64,000 bases of DNA from Strix aluco (lineage: Eukaryota > Chordata > Aves > Strigiformes > Strigidae), in the NCBI RefSeq assembly GCF_031877795.1, contig NC_133938.1:11192920-11256919 (forward strand). The letters run 5' to 3'. Both the position numbers and the translations under genes were made by a program. Shown here one piece after another: positions 13,068 through 24,661 of the stretch (its first letter is position 1; the number at the start of each line of letters is the position of its first letter). The notes beneath the pieces are model-generated. The model ran no database searches. It saw nothing but the letters and a program-made list of their open reading frames with translations, and had not been told where the DNA came from.

Positions 13068-16000
13068 ATGTCTTCAGGAAAGGCTTTCATTGGGAAACCA
13101 GCTCCTGACTTTACTGCCACGGCTGTAATGCCAGATGGACAATTCAAAGACATCAAACTCTCTGACTATAAAGGTAAGTTTATGTGCTTCTCTAATAACA
13201 CAGATATAATCTGGCCATATGCAGGAGTGGAGGGCATCTAAGGATACATCTTGATTGTGTTTTGAAGTAATAGTAATCACTTGGCAGTAGACTGAGGTGC
13301 AGAACTTGTGTAGTGGTTCTTGGTGATGGCTGGAGTATGTTTAGGAAGCTGTCAGCAGCATGGCTGAATGTCCCAGCTATGATAATTGTTGCTAATTAGC
13401 ATAAAACTCCTCTAAACTGTAATCTTGGATCAGGCTTATTTGTCCTGTCTATCATACTATGAGATTGATATAACATCTCCAAACTATGTGAAACAGAAAA
13501 ATCTTCTCTTCTTAGGCTTTCTGTCATGGGAAAGTATTCTTTCCTCTAACCAATGAAGTCCCTTTCTCTAGAGTACTGGCAAAATGTTTGCCATACTGAA
13601 AAAACTTACCAAAATCAAAGGGAAAGCCTGATGTATTCAAGTACTAATGTGGATGGCTTTAGAAGGACATTTCTAATGAAGCTGTGGCCCTTAGACTGCG
13701 TGAGGGTGGTGAGTAGGTATAGACTAGTCACTCGATTAAAATGTCTCCTTGGCTTGCAGCCTTTCAGACCCATGGCACTTCTGCACTCTTAGTCAACAGA
13801 GGGTCTTCCAGTGTAGGTACTAGGTGTGCTCTGGGCAGGCCTATGGGAGTGGACCCAGGGGACAGGCATTCACTGTCAAATTTGACAGTCTGGGTTTGGA
13901 GACTTAGTTGGGTGGGGTTCTGTGTTACTGGCTGGAGAGTGGTGTGAATGGTACTTGGCTGAAGTGTGAATTCCCTAGGTGCTTTGTGGGCTTGCCACCT
14001 ATATAGCAAGTCTTAAAATAGGGATCTGTAGTCTACCATTCAATCTTTAAAGGTAGTATTGTATCAAGCCCTTTCTCCTCTATCAGTATTTGAATGGTTG
14101 ATAATGACTATGACAACTCTTACAAAGGTAAAAGATTAACTGGTTATACTGCTCTTCTAGGAAAATATGTTGTGTTCTTCTTCTACCCCCTGGACTTCAC
14201 TTTTGTCTGTCCAACTGAAATTATTGCATACAGTGACAGAGCTGATGAATTCAAGAAAATTAACTGTGAAGTAATTGGAGCTTCTGTTGACTCTCACTTT
14301 TGTCACCTTGCCTGGTAAGAATCAGCCTTTTAATCTAATGTTCTGCCTTGTCTCAGTTCTTGCAGGACTTCAATCCTGAGTGTATTCAGACTTGCTTACT
14401 GAAGTATCAAATAAAGGCCCTTGAACCAGGTCTAGTGCCAGGTACCAGGTGCTTCTGCAGGTAGTGCCAGGTGCTTCTGAACAGAACTGAGCATATACTG
14501 TTCAGTTCTTTTGTTGCCTCATGGCTGACCAAGTATGATATTGCAGAAAGGATCAGCTTCTCTTGTACCTTATACTTTATTCTGAACTGTCCATATTTTT
14601 AACATTCAAACTTTCTTCTTTTAGGATCAACACTCCTAAGAAACAAGGTGGTTTGGGTACTATGAAAATCCCATTGATTTCTGACACAAAACGTGTCATT
14701 TCCAAAGAATATGGAGTACTTAAAGAAGATGAAGGTATTGCATACAGGTAATACACAAGAAGGTAAACTTGCAGTACATAGAGCCTGTGGGATGTTGCAG
14801 TACGTAGAGCCTGTCGGGTGAACACAGCTTCCATACACTTGGAACACTGCAGCAAGCTGAAGCTGTTAACTATTCTAGATGTAAATGGCTTTAAGCTATC
14901 AAACGCTCCAACAAGGGGAGATGCTACTTGCTTCTCATCAGTGTTTAGACTTTTCGTGGTTTTGGTAAGCTAGATAAATGCTTGCTGCTTCCCTTTGATT
15001 ACGTATCTGCACAGTGCAGGAGCTGCTGCAAACGTTGGTAATGAAAGACCTACATAGTCATAAAAATGATTACAGGTATTTAGTCATTAAAGTACAGTTT
15101 TTCTTTTGAATGTAAGAATGCCTCTCCCTTCAATTCACCTTTTCCTTGGGTTTCTCTTCCATTTTGTTCTTCCACTAGTATCTTCCTTAAATAGGAAGTG
15201 TTGGTTTCCTGCATTAGTGTTTTGACTTACCTCCTGTCCCTCCTAGTTTCTGCTGAATGTTAGGCTTTCAACTGCTACTTTTTTGGTGCTATGCATACAC
15301 TGAAGGTATCAGTTTTTAGGAAGAGGTCAGTAACACTAGGTGACAACTTACTGCCATTCTAGAGTACTGAACCTGAGTTTTTGAAACTCACTTCAATCTA
15401 ATCAGTCTCTCAAAAGCTGTGTTTAACTTCAGGGCTGGCTTGGTTTTTTAGGGGCCTGTTCATAATTGATGAGAAGGGAATCTTGAGGCAGATAACAATC
15501 AATGACCTTCCTGTTGGCCGTTGTGTTGATGAAACCCTCAGACTTGTGCAGGCCTTCCAGTTCACAGATAAACATGGAGAAGGTAAGAGTTCTTCCTCTT
15601 TTTAATCTTAAATGTTTTTTCTAGAGAACAGTATTAACTAGGCAGGTTAAATTGAGGTTTACTGAAAGGCACTAAGTACATGCATCGATCTGTGCACAGC
15701 AAGTAATTGTCCCTCTTGAAATGCAGCAAGTTCTGTAAAGCTACTTGTTGAAGGACACTATAGTGCAATGTCCATCCTATTCCAGTTCATTGTCCATTGA
15801 GTACTTGCTAATGTTGAAATACCACTTAAATCAATTTGGTGCTGGGTGCCTTGTTGAGTGTATAGCAGTTGTCTCTTTCAATGAGACACAGAAAATACTT
15901 GAGACAGAAGTGAAGAACATGTAACAACTTAGCCTGCAAGGGTAAGCATAATTTAGACTGCTCTCAGGTTTTGTAGGTTGAGGCCATCAGTACTAATGCA

Positions 16001-17221
16001 GTGTTTTACACAGTCTGTTAGACAGCACATTTAAATTCCCAGAAAGCCTGCTGATTTTTGTGTCCATGTGTAGTGAGGGGAAAATGGATGAGAGTCTTTG
16101 TGTCCAGAGTGGTAAGGTGCTCAAGGCTGGTAGCTTGTCTGCAGGAATTAAAAAAAAAAAAAAAAGGCACTGCAGATGAAAGGTTTGAGCCAGGTTATGA
16201 AAACTCAAAATTACTATGTAGGTATTAATAAGTCTTTAGCTGTCATTAACTAATGACATGTCTTGCTGCTGGTGATACTTACCTTGCTTCAGAACTGGTA
16301 AATCAATGGCAGATTTTAATAAAGCAAGCTGCTCTTGTGGCTATGCTATAGCCCAAAGAGTCAGTGCTCCTGAACTTGTATGCCATCCTCTGTCAGCTGA
16401 GGAGACATCCCTGATATTTGATGGAGCAGTCACATGTCATGCAAATAAAGCCTTTTGGGGTTTACTATGCCCTGGAGTAGTCAAAAGCTTTTCCTCCAGA
16501 ACTAGGATTGCAGTCTCATCTAAACCAGGATAGACCTGGTTTGGTGCATAGCAACACAGAAGCAGAGAATATTATAGCTAAAATGGCCAGGCTTGTGTGG
16601 AACAAGCATTGAGCCTTGTGTGGCTGTGTGCAAGGAAGGCTGTGTCCAAAAAGTGCTGCTCAGGAGTCACTGCAGTGCCTTTGCATCTTGGCTGTATAGG
16701 GGAGCTGCAGTTAACTCTTCTTCCCCCTCCCTATTAAACTAGAGAATGGGACTAGGGTTGATTAAAGGTAAGGAGAGAATAGGCTTGACTGGATCCAAGG
16801 AGAGAAGTGTACTCTAATAGCTGTAAAGCCTTTCTGACCCAGGCTGCTGGAGTTGGTGTTACCTTCCTGTCAAGCTTCTGTGAAGCTTTTAAAGCAGGGT
16901 GGGGAGGGATGCATGCGTAAAGGGCCCACTGTTCCATGGGCAAACACCTCGTTCCTTGGGTGCTACTACCTAGTGAGCAAATAGAAATGAGTGAAAGGAA
17001 CTGAACATAATGCCACACTGAATAATGCACCTTCTGTATGTTACAAAGATGTATACATGTTTAGAGTTGTTAATGTTGTGTAAAATGTGTTCAGCAGGAG
17101 CAGCTGGTAAGACTTAAATGTTCTTATCATTTCAGTGTGCCCAGCTGGCTGGAAGCCTGGCAGTGACACAATCAAGCCTGATGTTCAGAAAAGTAAAGAG
17201 TATTTCTCCAAGCAGAAATAA
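13068..17221 (+). CDS. PRDX1: PRDX1, peroxiredoxin 1 (complete, five coding exons)
   Basis: PRDX1 is a typical 2-Cys peroxiredoxin that reduces hydrogen peroxide and alkyl hydroperoxides with thioredoxin and also acts as a chaperone decamer, mainly in the cytosol. Coding exons are 13068-13173, 14161-14314, 14625-14747, 15452-15582 and 17136-17221. They total 600 nt (199 aa plus stop), the same length as human, and all junctions are GT-AG and in phase. Visible hallmarks are peroxidatic Cys52 in FVCPTE, Cys71 and Cys83 (SHFCHLAW), the GGLG motif near residue 92, resolving Cys173 in VCPAGW, and the C-terminal YF motif (YFSKQK). GGLG plus YF is the signature of eukaryotic, hyperoxidation-sensitive enzymes. 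The start is the ATG preceded by AATCAAG, 11 nt into exon 2. No lesion is seen and the gene looks fully functional. Confidence 0.98.
14436..14483 (+). repeat. Short imperfect duplication in PRDX1 intron
   Basis: The block AGTGCCAGGTGCTTCTG has a near copy directly upstream that carries a small insertion. It lies in PRDX1 intron 3 and has no evident function. Confidence 0.55.
14771..14820 (+). repeat. 26-bp tandem duplication in PRDX1 intron
   Basis: GCAGTACATAGAGCCTGTGG (14771 on) is repeated from 14797 as GCAGTACGTAGAGCCTGTCGG. The unit is ~26 bp, present in about 1.9 copies with few mismatches, so the duplication is fairly recent. It lies just after the third coding exon. Confidence 0.75.
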
Positions 17222-17515
17222 ACTTTCAGTCTGAGTGGAAACTAGTATGCCTTACATAAAGAGCAAGCATCAGTTACTGAACTTTGACTAAGTCGTTGTG
17301 TCTGAGTCAAGGGATCATGCTGTAGGTATAAACAGTAACTTTTTTACTTGAAGGAAAGTTTGTCCTGTGTCATTACCTTCATAGAAAATGATATCTGTAC
17401 ATCAAGCCCTTGTTGGCTTTAGTGACAAAGCAGTGTATGTGGTTAGCCATGTGTTGCATCTAGAGCAGTGGTATCCTTTTGTAACTCTATTAAACTTGTG
17501 GAAAGAGCATACTGT
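17222..17515 (+). terminator. PRDX1: PRDX1 3' UTR with ATTAAA poly(A) signal
   Basis: The stop codon ends at 17221. The common variant signal ATTAAA lies at 17489-17494, with a GT-containing stretch after it. Cleavage near 17505-17515 would give a ~290-nt 3' UTR. Confidence 0.7.
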
Positions 17516-18895
17516 CTACTGTCCTTATGTATAGTAGTTGGGAGCCCTGAAAGCAATGCAGGCTGCACTTCTGAAAGCTCTGTCTACTGAGCTGTCTGTA
17601 GACATCTGAATTCCTAAAGGCCTTTTAGAGCTCTGTTGGAATGGAGATACTAATGCTGAGTTTTCATGTTGCAGTAGTAAAGTACACTTTTGCCTTTGCT
17701 ACTAGGTAAAGGAACACAGCTTGATACTAGTCTGTCAGACTTAAGCAATACTACAGTGCCCAGAGCATGAAGCAGAGATGTGACTGACAGGCTGGGCATA
17801 TTTGCATGCACTGTGTCAACTGAATCATTTCTGCATCCACTTTAGTCAAAACTATGACTGTTTGTGATAAACTTCAGGGAGTCCAACATTCAGTTTGAAC
17901 ACTGTTTGTACAGGAGTGGAAGACTGGGCTCTCTGGAAAGCAAACTTCCTTGAATATACAACACTTGTCCCTAGTCTCTTTCACTACAAGGAGTGGGAGT
18001 GAGAATATGCCAGTTACCCATTAGCTTGTTAGTCATATGATTAAGATCAAAAGAAGGGTGGTAATATAAAATCTGGTACTCAGATGTGCTCAACCTTGTC
18101 TCTAATATTTGTATTCCAAATGATTATGTGCATATTGTAAACTCAAAGCACATGACTATGGCCTCAAGTTACGCTAAAGCTGTCTGCTGTGTAGCTTCAT
18201 GGTTAAAGGTGTTTTGTAATAAAGTCCTGAACTTCAGAGCAGAGGATTGGGCTAAGGAGCTATTGCCTAGCAATATAAGTGAGTTAGAACCCTGCAATCT
18301 TTATGTATCTAAAGATTAAACTCTTAAAGGCCAAGACCTTGCATCCAACTTCAGCTCCTCGAGTAGCAAACAAGTTCTGTCCTGCTTAAAGTGAGCAATA
18401 ACAAAGTCGAGGCCCAGGGCTACTTACATGAGTCAGAAGTGAAAGTTGCATGCCTTGAGTAGCAAACTTGGCTTGTGCAGTTGGGAAAAAACAGACTTAT
18501 TGCAGAAGCCTTACTACCAAATACTGCAATAAAGACTAAAATATCTAATCCCCTGGGTCTTGCTGAAGTCCCACAAGTCTTCCTGAAGATCTGTGAAAGT
18601 GATAATTAGTTGGGTCACTTTTGCTTACTGTTTAAAATCCAAATTATTCTTCTCAAGATAACAAATGAGGCTAACATCCTAGGGTGACATTGAGAAGTAA
18701 CAGGAGCATTTATATACATGTAGGATAGGGTTCAAGGTAAGTGAATACTAATTAGTATGGCTGAGCACAAAGCTATATTTGTCTGTATAACTGCCTATAT
18801 ATTTGAGCAAGTGAAAATATGGAATAAAGTCAGGGCTAATCTAATGTAAAACTTCCATTAGTTGTATTGGCCATGAAATGTTATACAATTGACTA
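17516..18895. other. Intergenic DNA 3' of PRDX1
   Basis: AT-rich sequence without supported genes. The phrase GAGTAGCAAAC occurs twice (near 18360 and 18459), possibly a decayed local duplication. Nothing else stands out. Confidence 0.5.
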
Positions 18896-21639
18896 CAGCA
18901 GTTCTTTGGGGGGTACAGTACCTTTCCTTCACCATGGACCCCCTTTAAATACCTTTGTGGCCATGGACTGCCAAGACTTAATTCAAGATTTAAAGCACTG
19001 GACTGCATCAAATATTTATTTCATTTTTTTCATGAAGGGTCTTCAAATTTGGAGAGAAGGGGAAATAAGTTAATCTGTTAATGCACGCACTCGTATCTTC
19101 ATTGCAATGATTCCATATGAATTTAAAACAGCATCAACACTCTTGTTCAAATGGCCCACTTTATGGTATTTTAACATGCTAATTTCAAATTTGATGCCAA
19201 TTTTTACATTAAAATTTGAAAAGTTTTTACAGTTCTTCTCACCACCCCCCTTGCTTGTCTGCATTCAGTCACCGTATATTTTTGTTTATGGGTCCAGGGC
19301 CACCACTTGGAGGAACAGACTTCAGCCCCATTGAGGCCCTAGAGAGGGCTGTTGGGTTAGGAAAATGTCTTTAAGAGAAAAACCACCTAGTTAGTGGGTC
19401 CCATCAACCATACTAGCACCAAAACTACAACCACATGGAACCATTAATACAAAATATGCATACAAAAGTCACATGAAAATGAAAGCTAGAAGATGATACA
19501 AATATTTTACAACTTCACTTAAGCTGTTGGGAAAAAAGAGAACATAGTATGTTTGCATAAATACAACAATGCATTTCATTATGGCTTAATAGGTGGGACT
19601 TGTAGAGTCAGAATATATTTTTCAAGTGGTTTCTATGCCTATTAAGATGAGAGCAGAGAATGATTTTTTTGCACAAGTATGTTGTTACAAAAGGCATCAA
19701 TACTTTCATAGCCCTTTTGGGTTCTGGAAAGTCTGCTTGTAGATAAGCCCAGAAATTTAGAAGGGACTATCCTTTGAACTGCACTTTTTGAGCACCATCT
19801 GCAGATATTTCTATGAGCTTGTCCACCTCTGCTGCTGTGTGAGCCCCTCATTCATACACATAAACTGAAAAAGGATCTCTAATCCAGTTTTTGCTTGCAT
19901 CAGGAGCAGGGAAATATTCACAGAAACTATGCTGCAAATCTTCCAAATGTCATGTAATAAGTGATGTGTCCTCCTTAGACATCTCTTTGTTGGTGGAACC
20001 AAGAAAACTTGTGAGGTTTGGAAATGTTGCATAGTTTTGGTTCAATAGGTGATGATGATACAATTTCAGCTTTTTGATCATTGCTTCGATCTTATCTTCA
20101 ACTTCAAAACCAAATCTTTTCCCCTTGAAGACTTAAGTTCAGCATATTTAAGTGGATGAAGATATCTGAGAGATATGCTGATTTGACTAACCAGGAAAAA
20201 TCTGTCAAACTATCATCGAGGTGAAAAGTGCTTCTCCATTAGGAATAGTCTTGTCTCTCAGTTCCTAAAAGCAAGACAAAACTTTACCTCGTGATAGTCA
20301 ACTAATGTCTTGCTGATGTTCACTGTTCATATCTTCCCAAAGCCATTCAAAAAGTCTTGAATTCAGTGATCTGCTTTTTATAAAATTGACTATTTCAACT
20401 GATTCATTCAAAGCCTGCTTTAGTTTTTCTGGTATCTTTTTAGCAACTAGAGCTTCTCTGTGTATGCAGCAATGGTACCAAGTCACTGACAGCACCATTT
20501 CCTTAATCCATGCTACAAGCCCAGTAAGCTTTCCAGACATTGCTTGCACACTGTCTGTGCTAATGCCAGTGCATTTTGACCACTCCATGTTATGTTCATG
20601 CTTTTGTCCAGTTGCAGTGTAAAGTAGGGGGATAGGTGAATTCTTTCTAATAATTGTTCCTTAATATTGGCTGACAAGCCGTCAAATTTGCCTCTTAACT
20701 GTGTCATTTGACAAAGGTATTATGGAAGGGTCCTTGGCAGCTTGCTTGCTGATCAATGCAGAAACCATGATTTTTGCAGCAGGTAATGTAAGTTCTTCAG
20801 CTATAGTGTGCAGTTTTCTGGTTTTTACTATTAGTTGAGAAACCTCAAATGAGGCCCTCACTGCTTGTGCACCAGCTGCAGTCTTTTTTACCATTTTCTT
20901 ACCTTTCTGAAGCTCACGTTCCCTTCTTTTGAAAAAAATCAATGTTCTTTGTGGCATGTTCCTTATGTTTAGTATCGAGATGTCTTTGCAGTTCTGATGG
21001 TTTCATAGCCTTGTTTGACAGTACCTTGTAACAGCACATGCTGTGGGAGTTGCTTGTCCTCGGGGCCTGTACACGTGAAGCCAATCAACAGATATTCCTT
21101 CCTATAACAGTGATACTTTTTTAAAATGACTGGAAGCCTGACTTTCCTTTGAGTAAGATGCACCCTCATCAACACCATCAGTCCCTTTGTGTTTCAAATT
21201 CAGCCAGCGATCCATCCTGATGCTAAACCAAAATGCGCTGTCATGAAATCCACTGCAGCAATATCAAGAATCCACCTTGACAAACAATAACCAAATGATT
21301 AGCGGAGACCAAAGATGATTATGAAATCAGTCTGAACGCTCACTCACACTGACACTGACTGACTCTGCTTTCTCTGCCCGGTGGTTTCTAACTATCCATG
21401 CAATAGCAAGAAACGTCACATGCTTTCTCTTTGCCACTCAATGTCATTCACTTGCATGTTCTCAGCATGTGCAGAAATACCAGATACAGCTATTTGTCAT
21501 CAGACAGCTACCCTCATAGTTGATTTATACCTCGGATTGTTTTTAATTGAGGCAATAGGTTAAAAAAAGCCAAGGTTTACAAAACAAGCATGGAAAATTA
21601 ATAATATTTTGTTCTCTTTCCCATTCTGTCTTGCTTTCA

Positions 21640-21662
21640 TTCATTCACTCATTCGTTCATTC
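21640..21662 (+). repeat. CATT-type tetranucleotide microsatellite
   Basis: CATT/CACT/CGTT units repeat about five to six times just upstream of the nested hAT element. It is imperfect and short. Confidence 0.6.
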
Positions 21663-21694
21663 AGATTTAACTGCAAAAACCCATTTCTTTAAGC

Positions 21695-22306
21695 CAGGGG
21701 TGGGGAACCTTTTTTCTGCCAAGGGCTATTTGGATATAACATCATTTGCGGACGGATGGACGCAAGCAAGCAAGCGCAAGCAAGCAGTTGCAAATCAACT
21801 TATGTAAGCAGATATTCCAAAAAAACACGTTACCTTTGTTGCTCAATAAAAAAAGCTGCAACCAATGTATTTAATTCAAAGTATAACACTATCTGCTAAT
21901 CAATTGCACTCCTCTAATGCAAGCTATTAGCACCTGCCCTTGTGTCATCTCCCAAAGTGCAAATAAAAATGTCTTGAACCTAATTAGGTTTACAGTATCT
22001 GGCATTCATCCTAAACAATTTATCAGGCCTTGAGGGGCGGCACTGGGACTGGCAGAGCACCTTCATGCTTGTTACTGGAGGCCAGCCCTGAAGAGCCCAG
22101 CGATGGAAGGATTTGCTGGTGAATCTGAGAGCTGAGGAGAGTCACCCGGCAAAGGTGAGAGTGCTGCTACCTCTCATGCACATCAGGGCAGTCATGGGGC
22201 TTGAGTATGAGAGGAGCATTGAGGGGAAGGGGCTGTGGGAAAAGAAGGTGCAGTGCTTGCTACCGGCCAGGCCAAATGTTTCCGGGCTGGATGTTCCCCA
22301 CCCCTG
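21695..22306. mobile_element. Nonautonomous hAT MITE nested in the Charlie-like element
   Basis: The 612-bp element has terminal inverted repeats: left CAGGGGTGGGGAACC, right end reverse complement CAGGGGTGGGGAACA. It is flanked by a perfect 8-bp target duplication, CTTTAAGC, at 21687-21694 and 22307-22314, the length hAT transposases make. It has no transposase and its ends differ from the host element, so it was mobilised by another hAT. The intact duplication suggests it is younger than the surrounding transposon. An internal run of GCAAGC repeats lies near 21760-21787. Confidence 0.9.
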
Positions 22307-22319
22307 CTTTAAGCCTTAA

Positions 22320-22360
22320 CAGACCCCCTGTGATGACATCGCAGCTACCCAGGGGGTCTG
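22320..22360. repeat. 11-bp inverted repeat, subterminal to the hAT right end
   Basis: CAGACCCCCTG (22320-22330) and CAGGGGGTCTG (22350-22360) form a perfect stem with a 19-bp loop, 24 bp from the transposon terminus. Subterminal palindromes are common in hAT elements and may bind transposase. Confidence 0.7.
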
Positions 22361-22529
22361 TGGACTACAGGTTGAGAACCACTGCTTCAAGTGTATTCAC
22401 TGTTTGAACGTAAAAAATGCATTTAAAAGGAACAGACTTACGAGCTCCACTCTCGCCTACCTCTTGTAGGGGATAGATGGGTTCTCTCACATTCTGGGCT
22501 TAGAGCTCCCTCCCAAAAGGCATAGGGAG

Positions 22530-22790
22530 TCTTAATGCGCCCACCCCAGGCCCTCGCAGGAAGAGGGTCTGGCGGCGCAGCCCCCAGCTGCTTATGGCGC
22601 CTCCCCCCGGCTCAGGCGGGTCCCACCCTCCCCTCAGCGGAGGCCTCGCGCCGCCCGCGCTTTTCCGCGCGCGGGGGCCGGGGATTGGCTGCGGTCGGGG
22701 GCGCGCGGGCGGTGCCCCGCCTCCCTGCCCGGGGCGGCGGCCATCGGCTGCGGGGGGAAGAGCGGGCGGGGGGGGGCCTCAAAAATACCT
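22530..22790. promoter_or_regulatory. Orphan CpG island between PRDX1 and MMACHC
   Basis: A ~260-bp block of very high GC and CpG content sits in AT-rich DNA, ~150 bp beyond the hAT end. It ends abruptly at a GGGCGGGG run. No known gene starts here and no in-frame, splice-supported exon can be assigned. It could be a noncoding RNA promoter, an unannotated first exon, or a relic island. The open frames across it are GC artefacts. Confidence 0.5.
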
Positions 22791-24661
22791 GTTGTCTTCG
22801 TTTATTTAGCTCATTCCTCTGTGGAACGTGTTTCACTCGATACCTTATTTCCTTTGCGTACTGGTCGTGTGGAGACTCCAGTTCTGACAGGAAGTTTTTA
22901 TTAGCTTTTGACCCTGCTAACGCAGTTATGTTCACTTCTGCTTTGAGTGGTATCTCATATTGTCCAACAACATATTTTTAATACCTCCCACCTTTTAAAT
23001 GTCCCAACAGTAATAGTTGCGTTCATGTGTTAATTCTCCTATTTTGAAAAGTGGTTAAGCTTGATCACTACTTACATACCTATTAATTCAGAAAAAATGC
23101 TGTGACTGAGGGAAATATTTCGGTTATAATTGGTCTGCTGCTGTCCACTTGGGGTTGGTAACACTGAGGCACTGACAACGGTGTGTATTTAAACATCGTA
23201 GTCACTGGTGAACAGTGACAATGTGGAAATTCAAAACAGCCAAGAAACAAAATACCTGTGGGTTAGGAACTGTTACATGCTTGCACCAAATGGTTGACTG
23301 TGGGAATTAATGCAATTAAACAATTTTTCTTTATTCTTCAGCCATGTAAAGCATTCGTGGGAATGCTTACCATGCTATCATTTTAATGTTTCTGAGAGTA
23401 TAACACACAAAACCTCTTCAAATCAAAGAGTCGGGGTTTGTTTATTTGCTTAATACTGATTCAGGTGTAGCTTGGAATTTCCATTAAGTGTTCTGGGGAT
23501 TACATGCTGCTTCTAGTATTGTGACATCTCAGACTGGTGTAACTTTTATGAGATTCAAATAACTATATTTCTCATTTATTGAGGAACATTCTTCACATAC
23601 CAAAATGCATTATTGTATTTTCACTACAGTTATGGACTGGTTTTGCTTTCATTATCAGTGGGTGCCATATTTCCCAGTGAGGTAAAAAACACATCAGCAG
23701 TTCTGACTTTTGGTGACGAGACCGATAGCTGTTACAGTACCATGGGCTGCTTAGTGGGATTTTCTCCGAAGATGCATACAGCAGATATTATTTGGAAAGG
23801 ACAGAATCATGAATGCGATGCTTGCTTTTTTATAATGTGTGAGTGATTGCACATTTTTTTTCTGGTTTGTATGCAATCTAGAAAACCTTTTTCCTTATTT
23901 TTTTGTAATAATATTATAAAAATAACCTTGTATTCATTAATTTATTTAGAATATCTTACTCAGTTGGACAAAGGGAAATGGAAACATCTTACTGTGTCAT
24001 TTCTCTTTGTAGCTGATTACTATGATTACTGGGGGTTTATATAACTGGCTTGCTGCTTTGCAAAAGAACATTTTACAGGCATATGAAGTTTCAGTCTTAA
24101 AATAATCCCTGAAAAATTAATTTGGTTCAGTTTAAATACCTGTATGTATCTTTTACAGATTTTTACAGAAATTTATGGTAATGTATTGCTCTCAAAAGCA
24201 GAGTGCCAATAAACAAATAAACTAGCAGTCATCTACTGACAATATGATAGTGAAATTGGCTATATTTTAATATATTTATATTGGGTTTGAGGGCTGAACA
24301 ATACAGCACCAGGTGCCTACACTAGTAAGCAGCTATAGTAGGTGTAATTATATAAACATATATGAGATTTTACCTGTTTGGTGAGATCTGTAAAACTTAA
24401 AACTGTACATAATTAAATATTATTTCAAAATTGTACGCAACAGTAGCTAACAAGCAAACGCTTGTCAGTCTTTAAAACTGCACTTTTACCAGCTGTGTTG
24501 AAGTAGCCCTGACATCACCTCTCAGGTGGTGTGGTGTTGCCCTCAAAATCAATGGCGAAGGTCCTATTCACTGCAGTTTTACAGACAATGGCTTTTAGGT
24601 TCTACTTTGTCTGATCTTACTGAAGAATGAGTACAAGTGGAAGGAAATTAATCTTCTACAC
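22791..24661. other. Intergenic AT-rich DNA
   Basis: No gene, RNA or mobile element can be supported here. The open frames are short and lack protein-like composition. Confidence 0.5.

Larger units (their letters stand above)
18896..22384 (-). mobile_element. Degraded autonomous hAT (Charlie-like) DNA transposon
   Basis: The right terminus, read on the minus strand from 22384, starts CAGTGGTTCTCAACC and continues TGTAGTCCACAGACCCCC, the classic Charlie-type hAT end. Between ~21180 and ~19600 the minus strand carries a transposase related to the ZBED5/SCAND3 group. Recognisable pieces in order are a BED-finger-like start (~21180-20960), LHTIAEELTLPAAKIMV and IIPLSNDTVKRQI (~20850-20690), the catalytic-core region with LSPYFTLQLDKSMN (~20640) and a dimerisation-like C-terminus (~19850-19620). 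The frame is split by several frameshifts and stops, so it is dead. The left end is placed at 18896 (CAGCAGTTCT, followed by GGACCCCC) but no 8-bp target duplication matches the right flank (CTTCAAGT), so that edge is uncertain. A second hAT element is nested at 21695-22306. Confidence 0.8.

Noticed and set aside
19600-21180. A host ZBED/SCAND3-type gene
   Set aside because: The frame is broken in several places and bounded by hAT termini, so it is a transposon copy and not a domesticated gene.
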